Assembly: GCA_001599755.1 (NCBI GenBank)
Contig: BCHX01000004.1
Span: forward strand, 434,001 to 498,000
Reading direction: 5' to 3'
Source of the DNA: Gliomastix tumulicola
Lineage: Eukaryota > Ascomycota > Sordariomycetes > Hypocreales > Bionectriaceae
Length of the DNA: 64,000 nt
Within the stretch, counting starts at the first letter, position 1, and each line of letters starts with the position of its first letter. Of this stretch, positions 42,164-54,109 are shown piece by piece. A program made the translations under genes and the position numbers. The notes below the pieces were generated by a model. That model saw only the letters and a list, made by a program, of their open reading frames with translations, did not search any database and was not told the origin of the DNA.

Positions 42164-44139
42164 TTACTCTCTCCCCATTGCCTTCTCAATCGCTTCCAAG
42201 ATGGCCAGGCACTTCTCGTCCTCAAACTTGCGAGTGATGATCTGAAGCCCAATCGGAGCATCCACGTACGTCTTGGGGTCGTACTGGTCATGATTATGCT
42301 TGTCGCGAGGGTTTTTCGGCACGTATCCGCAGTCCTTGACATCCCTGGCCGGGTCAACGGTGGTGACGGGAAAGGAAACGCCAGGGTATTCGAGCAAGTT
42401 CCACTGGCTTGTATAGAGCCAGTACGAGCTCGTGCCGTGCGGGGGTGCCGCACTCGAGCCCACGGGACAGAGTATGGCATCGACGGGATGGCCGTCCGGG
42501 TCGCCCGTAGCCAGCCAGTGATCGTTGTATCGCTGGCGGTATTCGTTCCTCTCGGCTTTCAACTAGCACGCCGCCAAGATGAGTCAGTACCGAGTCTCAC
42601 GGAGAGATGAGTTGAGCTATGTGGGCTGGCTTCTTCAACTTACTGCCCACAGTTCTTCCTTGGACCTGTCCCTGACAAGCTCATTGTCGAAAATCCACTG
42701 TGTCAGTGGACAAGGCGCCTCACCGCCATCTTCGAGCACCTTCTTGATGGCTCTCCCTCCGTCCTCAAAGTACAGACCCATGCTGATCCCATACGCCCTC
42801 GAGTGGTCAAGTGGCGTCCACTGCACCACTTCGAAGTCGTCTCTATGCGCTCCAAGGGCGCTGACTACTTCCTCGAGGGCTCGACGAACCGGGGGATGAG
42901 GCGTGACAATGCCATCGTTCCACATGACCCCTATCTTGAGTTTTCTCGGTAGCTTGATTTCTCTCCAGGGCAACGGAACGAGGGAAGGATCGTTTTGCCA
43001 CGGCTCAGAGTTGCAGTACGTGCTCATGAACAGGGACAAGGCGGACCGAGACGTACACATTGGTCCATGAGCTCCAACGATTCTGCCTTTGTATTAGACG
43101 GCTGTGGTACATCGCAAAGTAACGGGATACCGCGCATAAGGGAGGGCAAATGAAACTTACCCGTCACCGCCGGGGACGGCTCTTGCGCCACGACGACTGA
43201 GCCGGCCTGTGGTGGGCTTGAATCCGTATATGCCACAGTACCCAGCTGGAGCTCGAATGGATCCGGCACTATCTCCTCCTACCCCCTTTTTAATGTTTAT
43301 TCGACACGGTTAGATATAATATCGAGGCAGGGAAGCAATGATGTGGAAGGGCGGTCCTACCAAGACACTTCCTCGCAACGCTACCAGAGCGGCTTCGCCA
43401 CCCGAGCTGCCGCCTGACGTCAAGTCCAAGTTGTGCGGGTTGAGTGTCACTCCGTAAATGTTGGAGGACGTCTCCAGATGCATACCGGTCTGCGGCATGG
43501 TAGTTCGTGCATAGAACACGGCCCCTGCAGCCCAGAGGACATCATTGACACCGCTGACTCCTGACTTGAAGCACTCAGCTACTGTTGCATGTAGAAGAAA
43601 GAAGATGCTCTGGAAACTTACGGTATCTGCATCAATGTAGGCAACCAGTCCACACGACTTCATTCGCCCAAACATGCCGTGGTGCTCCTTGACAGAGATA
43701 GGCAAGCCATGGAGCGGACCGAGTGGCTCTGGCAGGGAATCAAGGAGGGCTGCTCGCTCCAGAGCCGGTCCGGGAAGCAATTCCGTGATGCAGTTCGTCT
43801 GTCGTGAGTTAGGAGAGAAGAGAAGTCGTCATCGTCTGTCCTCGCTGCATCAACAATCCATCGGTATCTTACCAGAACTTGAGCCAGTGCTGCGGCACGG
43901 AGAAACGCTTTGGTGACAGTGACACAGGAGTATTTCTTGGACCTGATTGCAGCCAAAATCTCATCCGCGTCAAGAGATGTAATCTCTATCTCTTCCGGCT
44001 CAAGTACTTGATGTCGGATCTCGCAGACGTTCCGGGGTAGCGGATCGGGCAGATTCTCGAGCTGTAGCGGCGGGGAGATCTGGGCGAGCGAGTCATCGCG
44101 CAGAGCGAGCGCTCTGGTGATTGGAGAAACCAAATACAT
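42164..44139 (-). CDS. Amidase-signature enzyme, six exons
   Basis: Exons (5'->3' on the minus strand): 44139-43873, 43798-43622, 43564-43361, 43285-43161, 43082-42644 and 42562-42164; total 536 aa. Introns 2 (43565-43621) and 3 (43286-43360) end in AAG. With these splices the Ser-Ser-Lys triad falls at Lys126 (GLPISVKEHHG), Ser201 (TSGGSSGG) and Ser225 (GVGGDSAGSIRAP). The Lys-Ser gap of 75 and Ser-Ser gap of 24 equal those of fatty acid amide hydrolase, which strongly supports the model. The rest (GYCGIYGFKPTTGRLS, ending in a long C-terminal domain) fits fungal acetamidase-like amidases. It releases ammonia or an amine from an amide. It is divergent from transporter ACS-B through a GATA-rich promoter. 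Confidence 0.88.
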
Positions 44140-44237
44140 GATTTGAGACGGATGTCAGTCCTGGTGTCAAGTTCATGTGACGGGAGCAAGAATAGTCACT
44201 GGGAGATTTCTCAGCTGCACAGACTAGACAGCCCATA

Positions 44238-44879
44238 CGATAAGCTTACGGATATTCTATTATACTTGTCTCTGCAGACGATGAGCACCAGGTATATGAG
44301 ATAATCAAACCCTCCTTCCAAACACCAAACCTCAAAATCCGCGATGTTTTCCGACTCGTAACATCCATCTGTCGGAACAGTACTCCGTAACTTATCTGTA
44401 GTACCATCCCCGCTGACGGGAAGCATCAATGCCCGATAAATTCCGTACCCCTCCCGTCTTCACTCCATTTCAGACGGAGTCTATCGGTCCTAGAAGTCTT
44501 GCAGTTGAGCCGACCAGGTTCTGCCTATCTTGTCCGATTCATCCGATAAGGCCGCAATCTCTGTCCCATGGCGGCGGAGTTTATCGGACAGCCAACCCTG
44601 GTAATCACAATCAAGGACATTCAATCTTTTATTCATGTTCAACGTAAAGTCGGACATCAACTCGCATGACTAGCGCGTGATGCTGCTAGCTTAGTGGCCG
44701 TAATTCTACTAACTACCAAGGAGTTCTGCTACCTGTAAGTAGTAAGTACCAAGAAAGCGTACATCTCGTCCGATCAACGCCGCTTCTTAACTTCAATCCC
44801 TGTCAGGCTCATATGAGGCAGGCAATGTGGATTTCTGGAGAGGTGATAAGATAAGATATGATGACGGGCGCCTCTATCA
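44238..44879. promoter_or_regulatory. GATA-factor sites in the amidase / ACS-B promoter
   Basis: HGATAR matches on either strand at 44238, 44299, 44392, 44434, 44481, 44525, 44544, 44581, 44844, 44849 and 44874; the two at 44844-44854 overlap (TGATAAGATAAG). About 2-3 are expected by chance over this length. The cluster fits nitrogen-catabolite control of the two flanking genes by an AreA-like factor. Confidence 0.5.
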
Positions 44880-44933
44880 GGTTTTGCATGATACATGATA
44901 GAACAAAGTGCAACTGATCAGACACACGACCAT

Positions 44934-44941
44934 TATATATA
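44934..44941 (+). promoter_or_regulatory. TATA box of transporter ACS-B
   Basis: TATATATA about 115 nt upstream of the ATG at 45051. Confidence 0.5.
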
Positions 44942-45050
44942 CAGTATATGAATGCTGTCGACTCCACCACAACGGTTCAGTTCGGTGCAGAGCAGAGACA
45001 CAGACACACTATTCCAATCGACATCTACTCTCACTTGAACCATCACCGGC

Positions 45051-46801
45051 ATGTCGAACCCCAACGAAACAAAGGATTCGGCGGCCATTGCGCCCCCGGC
45101 CGGTCCTGACGATGCCCAATCTTCTAAGGATCCAAAGCTCGACATGATTGCCAACGCTCATGATATTGGTGCAGCGGTGTACGCGGAAGCTCGAAACCTT
45201 GAGTCGGACGATCTCGAGGGGGAAAGGCGGAGGGTCAAGAAGAAGTTGGACAGAATTCTGATGCCAATGGTGAGCTGCGGCCAGTTCCTCCCTCACATTC
45301 CTCGAGATGATCGAGTAAAGCCGAGAGTGAGACTGAGACTGACTGAATCATAGCTCATGACTTCATTCGTCTTCCAATTCTTGGACAAACTCTCCCTCAA
45401 CTATGCGGCGGCATACACGCTGATTCCTGACCTCGGCTTGGAAGGCCAGCAATACTCGACTGTGGCATCCGCCTTCGCCTACGGAAACATTGTCTGGTAC
45501 ATCCCTGCCAGCCTGTTGCTCCAGCGTCTGCCGGTCGCCAAATACACGGGTTCCATGATCGGGGTCTGGGGCGTTCTTCTCATGTGCTGCGCTGCGGCGA
45601 AGAACTTTGGAGGCATGTTTGCGTTGCGATTCATCCTCGGCATGGCGGAAAGCAACATGACGCCTGCGTACATGGTCATCTGCTCCATGTTCTTCACGCG
45701 CCAGGAGCTGTCCTTGCGTCTGCTCCTCTTCATCGCCATGAACGGACTGGCGACTGCAGGCGGATCGCTCATTGCCTTTGGCCTCGGACACGTGCACAGT
45801 ACCACCATCAGTTCATGGCAGCTGATTTTCTTGGTGATTGGGGGCGCGAATCTCCTCTGGTCTATTTTGTTTGTGAGTTGGCCACGGTGTGCTCCCGTCC
45901 TTACCACCTTTACGGCACGCGGGGACCTAAGACTCTGTACTGACCCAACTACTTTTTGTCTCCCTTTCAGCTCTACTTGGTCCCTGATTCTCCATTGAAC
46001 GCCCGCTGGCTCACGGAGAGAGAGAAACTCGTGGCCATCGACCGAGTGTCGCAGAACATGATTGGCATCAAAGACAAATCCTTCAAGTGGAAGCAGATAC
46101 GTGAGGCCGTCATGGACCCCAAGGTCTACATCCTTTGCCTCTGTGGCTTCTGCAACGGCGTCGCCAGCGGCGGTCTCGGCTACTTCGGCTCGGCACTGAT
46201 CAAGGGCTTTGGCTTCTCCGGCCTCAACGCGACATTGCTGCAGCTGCCCACCGGTATCCTCGAGTTCATTGTCCTGCCTATCGCTGGATGGATCGCCTCT
46301 CGGTACATCAACGTCCGATGCTACGTCGCCATCGTCACCCTCTGCATCCCGCTGGGAGGATTCCTGGGCATCCGTCTGACATCCCTGGAGCACCAATGGC
46401 GCCTCGTCGGATCTACCTGGCTTCTCTACATCTTCGCCGTCGGGGCCGCCGTGAGCTACAGCCTGCTCGCGGCCAACTTTGCCGGCCATACCAAGCGAGC
46501 CTTTGTCAATGGCTTCTGGTTCGTCGTGTGGGCGTGTGGCAGCGTCGCGGGCGCCAACTTCTTCAAGGCCGAGGAGGCGCCTCGCTATTTCACGGGCATT
46601 ACCGCACTCCTGGCTTTCACCTCGGTCACCATGGTCATGTTCCTCGTCTTTGTCCTCTACTGCAAGTGGGAGAATAACAGACGCGACCGGCTTTACGGCG
46701 TGAGGGACGTTGTCAATGGCGACGCCGACGAGGAGGGTATTCAAGCCGGATTCATGGACAAGACTGACATGGAGAACACGTCTTTCCGTTATGCTTATTA
46801 G
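45051..46801 (+). CDS. MFS transporter, allantoate-permease-like (ACS family) B
   Basis: Exons 45051-45269, 45354-45872 and 45971-46801 give 522 aa; both introns are GTGAG..AG and keep the frame. The N-terminal 55 residues are soluble. TM1 is FVFQFLDKLSLNYAAAY, followed by YSTVASAFAYGNIVWYIPAS, KYTGSMIGVWGVLLMCCAAAK and RFILGMAESNMTPAYMVI; the tail ends NTSFRYAY, all typical of the Dal5/Tna1-like symporters. Its N-terminal signature DKLSLNYA marks the allantoate/nicotinate-type branch. It probably imports a nitrogen-containing small molecule that the adjacent divergent amidase can use. The pair resembles transporter ACS-A and the esterase to the left. Confidence 0.92.
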
Positions 46802-47609
46802 CTATTACAATGTGCCTGCTAGATTTACTTTGGCCAAAGGGTCGGGGGACCACGTTGAACTGACTGATCATCTTCTGTTACTTTATATACACACAAACTG
46901 TGCTACTTCCACCAATCTCAGAGCCCCCTCTTTGAAGACATTGATTGCTAGGTTTTGTTAGCCCGGTTCAGGCCTCCCAGTTATAGATAAGCAGTGGCTC
47001 CCATGAGTCCGCGATAAACAAGCTCTCGCTACACCCCGGACCGGCTCTCACGGCCATCACCGTAGGCTGCTGCTGCTGCCCGGGGGGCCTCTCGTAACTA
47101 AGAATCTTAGTTCATCTCGCCCACTGCCCGGGATCACGTCCTTGGCCAGGAATGTCAGCCGTGATCTACGGCCCCAGGCACGTTAGGCAATTTAGGCCTC
47201 AAGATAGATCTGGAAGAGTGGTGGCAGCTAAGGTGGTTCCGTGCCCGGCCTAATGTCCATCATCGCCAATCTCCGACAGAGGCCGATGGCCTTGAGCTCT
47301 TCCGACCCGGCAGGCTATTAGCCGGTGGCGAGTCAAGACCATCGGCCACAATCGGCCCCCGCCTAACGCCAATGGGAATTCTTGCCGCCGAAGACGCTGC
47401 GCCAAAGTTGGAGCCGCAGCATCAAGTGACAGCAAAGCCGTATATATAACTGAGAGTAGAACATATTGTTCCTTGACGTATGTATTCCAAACTGCTTTCT
47501 TCATTACTCTAAACAAAAGTCGCCAGCCCTCGATCCTCCCAGAATTCCCCATCATCTCCCCCCTTCCATCTTATCTCACCACAATCGCGGCGGTTGTTGG
47601 AGGGCAACA
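46802..47609. other. Intergenic, promoter of the FMN-binding protein gene
   Basis: No gene supported. A TATATATAA element at 47441 lies about 165 nt before the next ATG. Confidence 0.45.
47441..47449 (+). promoter_or_regulatory. TATA-like element of the split-barrel protein gene
   Basis: TATATATAA about 165 nt upstream of the ATG at 47610. Confidence 0.4.
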
Positions 47610-48419
47610 ATGCAGTACCCAAAGCAAGCTGTCAACAAAGTGCACCGACTGGCGGACGTACGTGCAGACTACGACCCTGAAACCGTCCACAAAATCATCA
47701 ACCAATGCATGTCTCTGCACGTATCCTTCACGCCGGGCTCGGACAATGAATTCCCCGCCGTCATTCCGATGATTGGCGCCATGGGCAGCTTTGATCGCCC
47801 GAGTGCCGACATCGACGAGCCTCTCGACTGCTACATCCACGGCTACGTCTCTGCTCGCATGGCCAACCTCGCCAGAGAGAAGGTTGCCCAGGGCCTACCT
47901 GGCCTGCCCGTCTGCGTGTCAGCGGCCAAGGTGGACGGCGTGGTCCTCGCTCTCAGCTCCTTCGCGCACTCCTGCAACTACCGCTCCGCCTGCATCTTTG
48001 GACACGCGACTCTGGTCACGGACAGCGAGGAGAAGCTGTGGGCGTTGGAGCTCATCACCAATGGCCTCGTGGCGGGACGGTGGGCACAGGTGCGTCAACC
48101 TCCGTCCGCAAACGAACTCGTGCAGACACAGGTTCTGCGTATCCGCGTGAAGACTGGCAGCGCAAAGGTGCGAATGGGACCGGTCGCCGAGGTCAAGGAA
48201 GACTTGCAAGACCCTGAGACGAGAAAGGCCGTATGGTCCGGGTACATCCCTCTGGTCGAGCAACTGCTGGAGCCTGTTCCTTCACGGCACAATCTGGTGG
48301 AGCAAGTTCCTGATCACGTCAGGGAATACAGAGAGGCTTTCAATGAGGATGCAGAGGCATACAGCAATGAGATTGTTCGCCGGGTGCTGGAGGATCCGGC
48401 TGCGTTTCAGAATGTTTAG
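47610..48419 (+). CDS. FMN-binding split-barrel protein (pyridoxamine-oxidase-like)
   Basis: A single exon of 269 aa from the ATG in CAACAATGCAG. Upstream the frame is open but lacks family features. Residues 20-160 match the NimA/pyridoxamine 5'-phosphate oxidase-related split barrel of fungi: LHVSFTPGSDNEFPAVIPMIGAMG, CYIHGYVSARMAN, VCVSAAKVDGVVLALSSFAHSCNYRSACIFGHATLV. The likely cofactor is FMN; substrates of this group are not established and may include nitro compounds or flavins. It lies just downstream of transporter ACS-B and just before a regulator gene, so it may belong to the same catabolic set. Confidence 0.82.
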   Translation: MQYPKQAVNKVHRLADVRADYDPETVHKIINQCMSLHVSFTPGSDNEFPAVIPMIGAMGSFDRPSADIDEPLDCYIHGYVSARMANLAREKVAQGLPGLPVCVSAAKVDGVVLALSSFAHSCNYRSACIFGHATLVTDSEEKLWALELITNGLVAGRWAQVRQPPSANELVQTQVLRIRVKTGSAKVRMGPVAEVKEDLQDPETRKAVWSGYIPLVEQLLEPVPSRHNLVEQVPDHVREYREAFNEDAEAYSNEIVRRVLEDPAAFQNV

Positions 48420-48810
48420 GTACCTATCTATCATTTTAAGACACGAAGAAGACATCATGTAGAAATAGATAGAGGACAATAACGCCCACATGTTCATCCT
48501 CTGTGTGTGACCTCTTACCTGCATAATAAGACTACGAACAGGTCGCCTTTTTCGCCTGCATGACACTAGCCTATCGTTGTTGCAGAGGTCGCCGCTCGTC
48601 TAACGCTCAAGGCTACTACAAGGTACATCACATCACGATACGAGGGTCGCTTGACAAATCACGGAATCACCAAAGCACTTGATTTCTTCCCCTGTTAGGA
48701 ACACGCTTCTTGAAGGTAACAGGTCGCATGCATTATACCGGCCAGCCATGAAACAACTCATGCCAAACTTTGCATCTTCCGAGTGCGGTGCCTCGGCGTC
48801 ACCCCTTATG
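48420..48810. other. Intergenic between convergent genes
   Basis: No gene supported. Confidence 0.45.
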
Positions 48811-51206
48811 CTAGCTCATTTCCGACAACATCGCAGCAATGTCAGGCGCAACGCCGTTCTCGATGATCTGCTGGACCATGCCAGAAACCTCCCTCCGAGA
48901 ATCGTCATCGATCGTTCCAGGCGTGCAGGATCTTGACATGCCGTTTGCCAACGCGTCCAGGCAGTCACGGTAGATGTCCGCCTTTTCCGACCGATCAGCG
49001 AAGACCGCAAGACTCGAGGTGACGTCGCGAAGGGCGCGGTCAACCTTCTTGGGAACAGGAACGGCCCGACAGTAGAGAATGTACACCATTGTTACGCCGA
49101 CTTGGAAGAGGAAGAGCATCTAAGTAGCGGGTAAACCAACAGGCGGTCGGTCAGTGGGCATAAACGTGTTAGTTAGTCGTCGAGCACAGACCGCCAATAC
49201 GTACATCAATCAAGTGTTTCGGGATCTGGCGCTTCTTCTGCAACGCTCGGAATATGCCGCCGACGTCGCAGCAAGACTGGAGGTATTCATCGGTATACGG
49301 CGAGTTGATATCGGCAGGGCCCAGTGTGTAGAGAACCACCCGCGTGATGCCCGCGACGTGGGTCAGTCCTAGAGAACTTGCGTATCCCTCGGTACCGACA
49401 CGACTGGCGATGATGGGGTCAGCGTGCTTCCCCTCTTCACGTTACCGACGGACCCAGATCTACATGGACTCACCCATATCCATACATCTGGCCGTCCTCG
49501 GACCACTGGTCGATCTCAGATCGAGTGTTTTCTATGAAACCTGCTCTTTCTTGGGGGGCTATGGCCCGCGTGGTAGACAAGATCTTGGCATGGATCTGAC
49601 GTATGCGACACATGTGAGCGTAGTAGCTAAGGTTGAAATGATAGGCGGAGCCCGTAGTCGCGCCGGGCACATCAGACGACCAAGGCATCGTGTACCGGGG
49701 CTCAAGTCCGTTTACGTAGGCAGGCGTCGTGATCCAATCTTCGGGGGGATAGGGGGGTATTCGGAGCGTAATAGCGACCACTTTGTCCAGCCTTGCACAC
49801 ATGTCGTCAGCAGAAGAGGAAGACGGACGGAACCCCGGCGTCAAGGCACGTGGAGCGTCCAGCGGGGAGGCTTACGAGTAGATACACCACCAAGCTTTGA
49901 TGGCCATGGAGGTCTCTGCGGTCCCGTCAGGCACAAGACAGTGGATCCTCTTCATCACTGCGAAACGCATGGCCACGCCAATGATGTGCACTAGTCGGGG
50001 AGTGCTCTCGCCATGCAGCGCGTGGATGGCGAACAGAAGCATCGCTTGGAGGCGGACCAGAGGCCTATACGCGTGATCCGTCAGTATGGTTTGGTCGGCC
50101 TGCGCTTGGAGCATCAGATTGTGGTGCTGCTGGCGCGTGGAGCAGTCGAGTGTTGCCTGCCGTAGGATGGAGCCGACAGCGAAGATCTGTTTCGATGTTG
50201 ATGTTGATGGTGATGTTAGTTAGATGGAGCTCTCGACGGGGAAAAGAAAAAGAGGACGGGTGCTGCTTCACATGCCATTTTGACGAGGTATGATCTCCAG
50301 GCATCACTGCTCGACACGAAGCTTTCGCCGCTCCCCGTCTTCCACTCCTGGTACCCTCGGCTGCATTCCTCTACGTCCAGGAACGGATAACGCGGGTGAA
50401 TGGTTTCGAAGTAGACCTGGAAGAACAGAGCCCCTTCGTGGATGGAGACGTCTGCATATCTAGGAGCAGACCCCTGCTCTGAAATGTGCGCCGGCATGGC
50501 CGCCGTCGCCGCCGGATCGCTCTGCACGACGGGACTCGTGGTAGTCGTGTGGTGGCTAGGCACATCGCTGACGAAAAAGAGGCTGTCTTCGGCTTGCAGC
50601 ATGTCTAGACTATACATCATGTTGTTTGAGCTGTCTAGAGGAGTCATGAATGTCATGTCGAGGTGATCAGGAGCGTTTTGGGGGTGGTTGGCAAACGCGT
50701 GGGTGATCTGGGTATCAGCAATGTGTCGAGATGGACCACTCTCCGGCTGAGCATGAGACATCTCGGGGGTCACCAGTGCCGCCGCTTCATGCTCGATTTC
50801 GGAGATCCGTGCCTCGAGCGACTCGATGTACTGGACTGGGTACAGCGCCATGCGCTCGCGTTCGGAGGGGATGCATTCTGCGAGGAGAGCAGTCAGCCAG
50901 TCAGCACGATTCCACCTCGCCGAGTGATTCCTGAAAGATGGGTCGGGGGAGTACGCCGGGGATCAAAGCCAGCCGTTGGATTCATGATAAACGATAAACA
51001 TAAAGACAAGGCCACTCAAATAACTGACCTTCATTGGCCGCAGCACAGTTCCGGCAGGATGGTGGACCTTCACACCTTTGCTTCCTTGCCCGGCACCGCT
51101 GGCACGCCTTTGCCTTCCTGGGACGTGATAGGCCCGCTGATTTCCGAGCTGGTCGGGGTTCCGAGGGCTCGAGATTCCCTTGTTGCATTTTTCGGACTCT
51201 TGTCAT
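48811..51206 (-). CDS. Zn2Cys6 transcription factor, six exons
   Basis: Exons 51206-51029, 50877-50276, 50186-49876, 49791-49474, 49403-49205 and 49119-48811, about 638 aa. The first ATG is at 51206 (MTRVRKMQQG). The zinc cluster is C-X2-C-X6-C-X5-C-X2-C, with its last Cys supplied by exon 2: CQRCRARKQRCEGPPSCRNC then AAANEEC. A short coiled region (YIESLEARISEIEHE) follows as a dimerisation helix. The fungal-specific domain reads IFAVGSILRQATLDCS, RLVHIIGVAMRFAVMKRIH and LTHVAGITRVVLYTLGPAD. Intron 2 (50187-50275) begins GCATGT, a GC-AG intron; intron 3 (49792-49875) ends AAG. Its position suggests it may regulate the neighbouring amidase/transporter set. Confidence 0.88.
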
Positions 51207-51598
51207 CGGATCATGGGTGAGCAAGAGTTTCTTGTCCCAGGTGGAAATAAAGCAGAGATATTTAGTGCTTTGTCGGACATTTTCGGGCTTCGTTTCGGAG
51301 GCGGGCTATTCTTTTTGTCACGACTCGCGCCGTCATAAGAGAAGAGTCAAGACCGCGTGGGGAAAGACTCGGGTCGTGAAATGAATGATCCGGTTACCAG
51401 TTAAGGAAGGACCACCTACCCTGCACTGGTTCACTCCCTTAAATGGCCATAAAAAAGGAACCTCTATCATTGCTGTACTGCCAAATATCAGGGGAAAAGC
51501 CGCCTACCTCCGATCAACAGCCGTTTTATTCCTCCATACAAGCGCCTCTGCCCGAGTAAGTCTCCTTCAGCCCTATGGTGTCGTGTACTCGTGCTCAT
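51207..51598. other. Intergenic
   Basis: Promoter of the minus-strand regulator and 3' end of the DUF3176-like gene. No gene supported. Confidence 0.45.
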
Positions 51599-53734
51599 TT
51601 AAGCGCCTTTCCGAATCTCCTTGATATCCTCCTCACGACCAATCCCCATCTGCCCGTCCATTGAACCCTCCTCCAAAGATTGATAGATGCCGTAGCGAAA
51701 ACGCATCTCTTTCATTGAGAAAGATACTTCAGCCCCGGTAAGACCGTTGAAGTTCGGCTGAGCATCAATGAACCGAGAATCTCGCAGAGTCGTGGAAACG
51801 TAGCCCAGAAGCTCTGGCGTTGTGTTGATGTGGTTGAAAAGGGCACTTAGAGCCGCACTGAAAAGAAGTATCGTACAAGAAGCTATGCAGATAGACATCC
51901 ACGTCGTCGAGATGGTATAGACGAAATGCGCATCAGAGGTCTCGGACACAGTTGTGGTCCATGTTGGATATTCCAACGCGCTTTGATGGTCTCCGTCGTT
52001 CGGGCTTGTTTGGTAGCCCCGTTGATGGATCAGTATGAATGAGTTCAATAGTTGACTCAATCGTCGCTCAAAGTCGTGAGTAGTTGTACGCAAAATTGCT
52101 TCAAGATGTGGCGGATTCCCAGTGTTGTTAAAGAGGAAACCGTACGGTATTAGGGCATCGCCTCCGCCTGCGACTCTTGGCATGGTTTCTGAAATCCCGG
52201 CAAAGTCGCCTGCAAAATTCAAAACAGAGAGATTGTTGCTGGGTCTGTCCCTTTTTGAAATCCTTTGTGAGGTTGCTTCGCAAGTAGCAGGCGACTCATC
52301 CGTTGATCGTGAACAGACAGCCCGTGTTTCGATATACCTCTTGAGCACCCGACACTCTGTCTGTACGGCGCGAGGTCGCCAGCTACCATCTGTGGTTTGG
52401 AATAATAGATGAGTTGGGCCGAAATCAGCTCTGTCGAGCTCCCGTGCAGCATACATTCGGCGGCGGGTGCTAAATCGATCGACAGCGAGAGCCCAATGCG
52501 CTCTCCTTTCTTCTAGTTGCGGCTTGCCGTACCAAGTACCATTCGACCACGTGCCGTTGGCTATGGGGTGGCCTGGGAACTCGGCTTTTCCATCCCGAAT
52601 CATCTCCTCGGGCAGATCCGTTATCTTGACAGTGGCTGATGCCAATGAAGTAAGATTCCATCTGTCAAAAGGCCTCGCCACAAAGGGCGAGCAGTTCAAT
52701 TGAATATGGTCGGACTCTATACCGAATGTGGTGTTTCCTGAAGGGATATTCATCATGGGAATCCCGATCAGCGCGCTGTAGCCAAGCGCCGAGGTAGCAT
52801 TGACATTGAACCATCCATTAGCATCACTCGCCGGATGAATGTCCAGGAATGGAATCTTCATGTTACCCCAAAGGTCTCGTGGACTATCCATGACGTCCTG
52901 ATCTGCTTGTATGGCAGCCAGATATAATGAGCTGTCAGCAACTGCAACCATTGAGCGTAAAGTAGATTTATATGTGCCGAAATATGTTATCGTCGTAGGT
53001 ATAGGACGCGACTGTGCATCGAGCGCCTGTAGAAGTGACTGGCCTCCTAGAGGCGAGAAGGTCCAGGTAAGAAGAATGGCTAAAGACAGGCCATTATAGT
53101 TCTTCAGCTGGTAATGCGTCATCAATGCTGCGCCAAGTGTCCGGCTGCCCATCAGTTGCTCGAGAGTGCTTAAAGAAGCCCCTTTCTTTAGTCTCCAATG
53201 GCTCACTTGATAGAACAGTCGGCCCACGATAGCGGCAAAGATGAGAGGAAACAGGGGAGCCATCTGTACCAGGACGTATTAGGGACACTATCGCATCGAG
53301 ACACGGAGAGGACGGTTGTCACGAACCACAGATAGAGCAGTCTGGTATGTATCAAAATGATCATCAATAGGCCTGCCGTCGGAACTTGCGAGAAACGATA
53401 ACCAGATGAGTAGCGCGAGTGGTGGGATGATCGTGGCACCGTCCATCAACATCTTAGCCCAGGGTATCGGTACGAATAGACTCCGGAAAGAAGGAAGAAA
53501 GCGATCTATAAGTTGGCCATGCCTAGTAGAGGTTCCACAATCTTCGGAAGGTCTGGCTGATTTGCCTTCTGCGTTATCCCCAGGACGCAGTGGGCGATTA
53601 GCAGTGCCATGTAAAGCAGAGTTTTGTAGCAATGATGCCAAACTCGGCCTCGGTGTTAGCAGAGATGCTGCATAAACTGAGCTGGTATCGCTTGATGACT
53701 GGGGACTCGGCATGGTGTCTAGACGGTCTGACAT
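51599..53734 (-). CDS. DUF3176-like multi-pass membrane protein
   Basis: Exons 53327-53734 and 51599-53263 with a 63-nt intron (GTTCGT..CAG) give about 690 aa. The start at 53734 (MSDRLDTMPSPQ) is the best ATG; the open frame continues upstream but begins at TTG. Residues 1-80 are Ser-rich. The TM segment TIIPPLALLIWLSFLAS is followed by APLFPLIFAAIVGRLF and WRLKKGASLSTLEQLMGSRTL, then ILLTWTFSPLGGQSLLQAL, which is the DUF3176 fingerprint of fungal surface membrane proteins. A large extracellular middle part with about nine NxT/NxS sites is followed by a final TM (ICIASCTILLFSAALSAL). Its function is unknown. Confidence 0.82.
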
Positions 53735-54109
53735 CTCGTAACGAAAAGGGGCATGGGAGACCTGGCTCAACAATGGTTGCGTATGTGCCAACAACTGGCG
53801 ATCTTTGGGCAAATTTTTCCACTGGGCGGCGGCGATACTTGTACACGTAGAGTCTTCTTTCAAATTTGCCCAGGTCGTATTCAACAGTGAGTAGCATTGT
53901 AAATAGCCGCATTTGCCGCCCCCTGTGATGCGACGTTAATGTTACTCTCATCAAGGCACAGTCTACGGCTACCTTGTGGAAGTGGATGTTGGGCTTACTC
54001 GTCGGTACACCTCCACCGTTATCTCTGATCCTCGCGTATGGCACAGCTGCCGGCCTCTGCGCCGTTTTTCTCGACTTGATTTGGTATATTGAGATACCTA
54101 GGTAGTCTC
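53735..54109. other. Intergenic between two minus-strand genes
   Basis: The promoter region of the membrane-protein gene. Open frames on both strands are not convincing as genes. Confidence 0.4.

Larger units (their letters stand above)
44140..45050. other. Divergent promoter, amidase and ACS-B
   Basis: 911 bp with no gene. It contains the GATA sites, the TATA box and the repeated CCGATAA words near 44434-44586 listed separately. Confidence 0.5.

Noticed and set aside
43565..43621. Reading the amidase as a pseudogene because canonical CAG/TAG acceptors shift the frame
   Set aside because: An AAG acceptor keeps the frame and gives the exact catalytic-triad spacing, so an intact gene is more likely.
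45479..46744. 421-aa minus-strand open frame opposite transporter ACS-B
   Set aside because: Antisense shadow spanning the real introns; no motifs.
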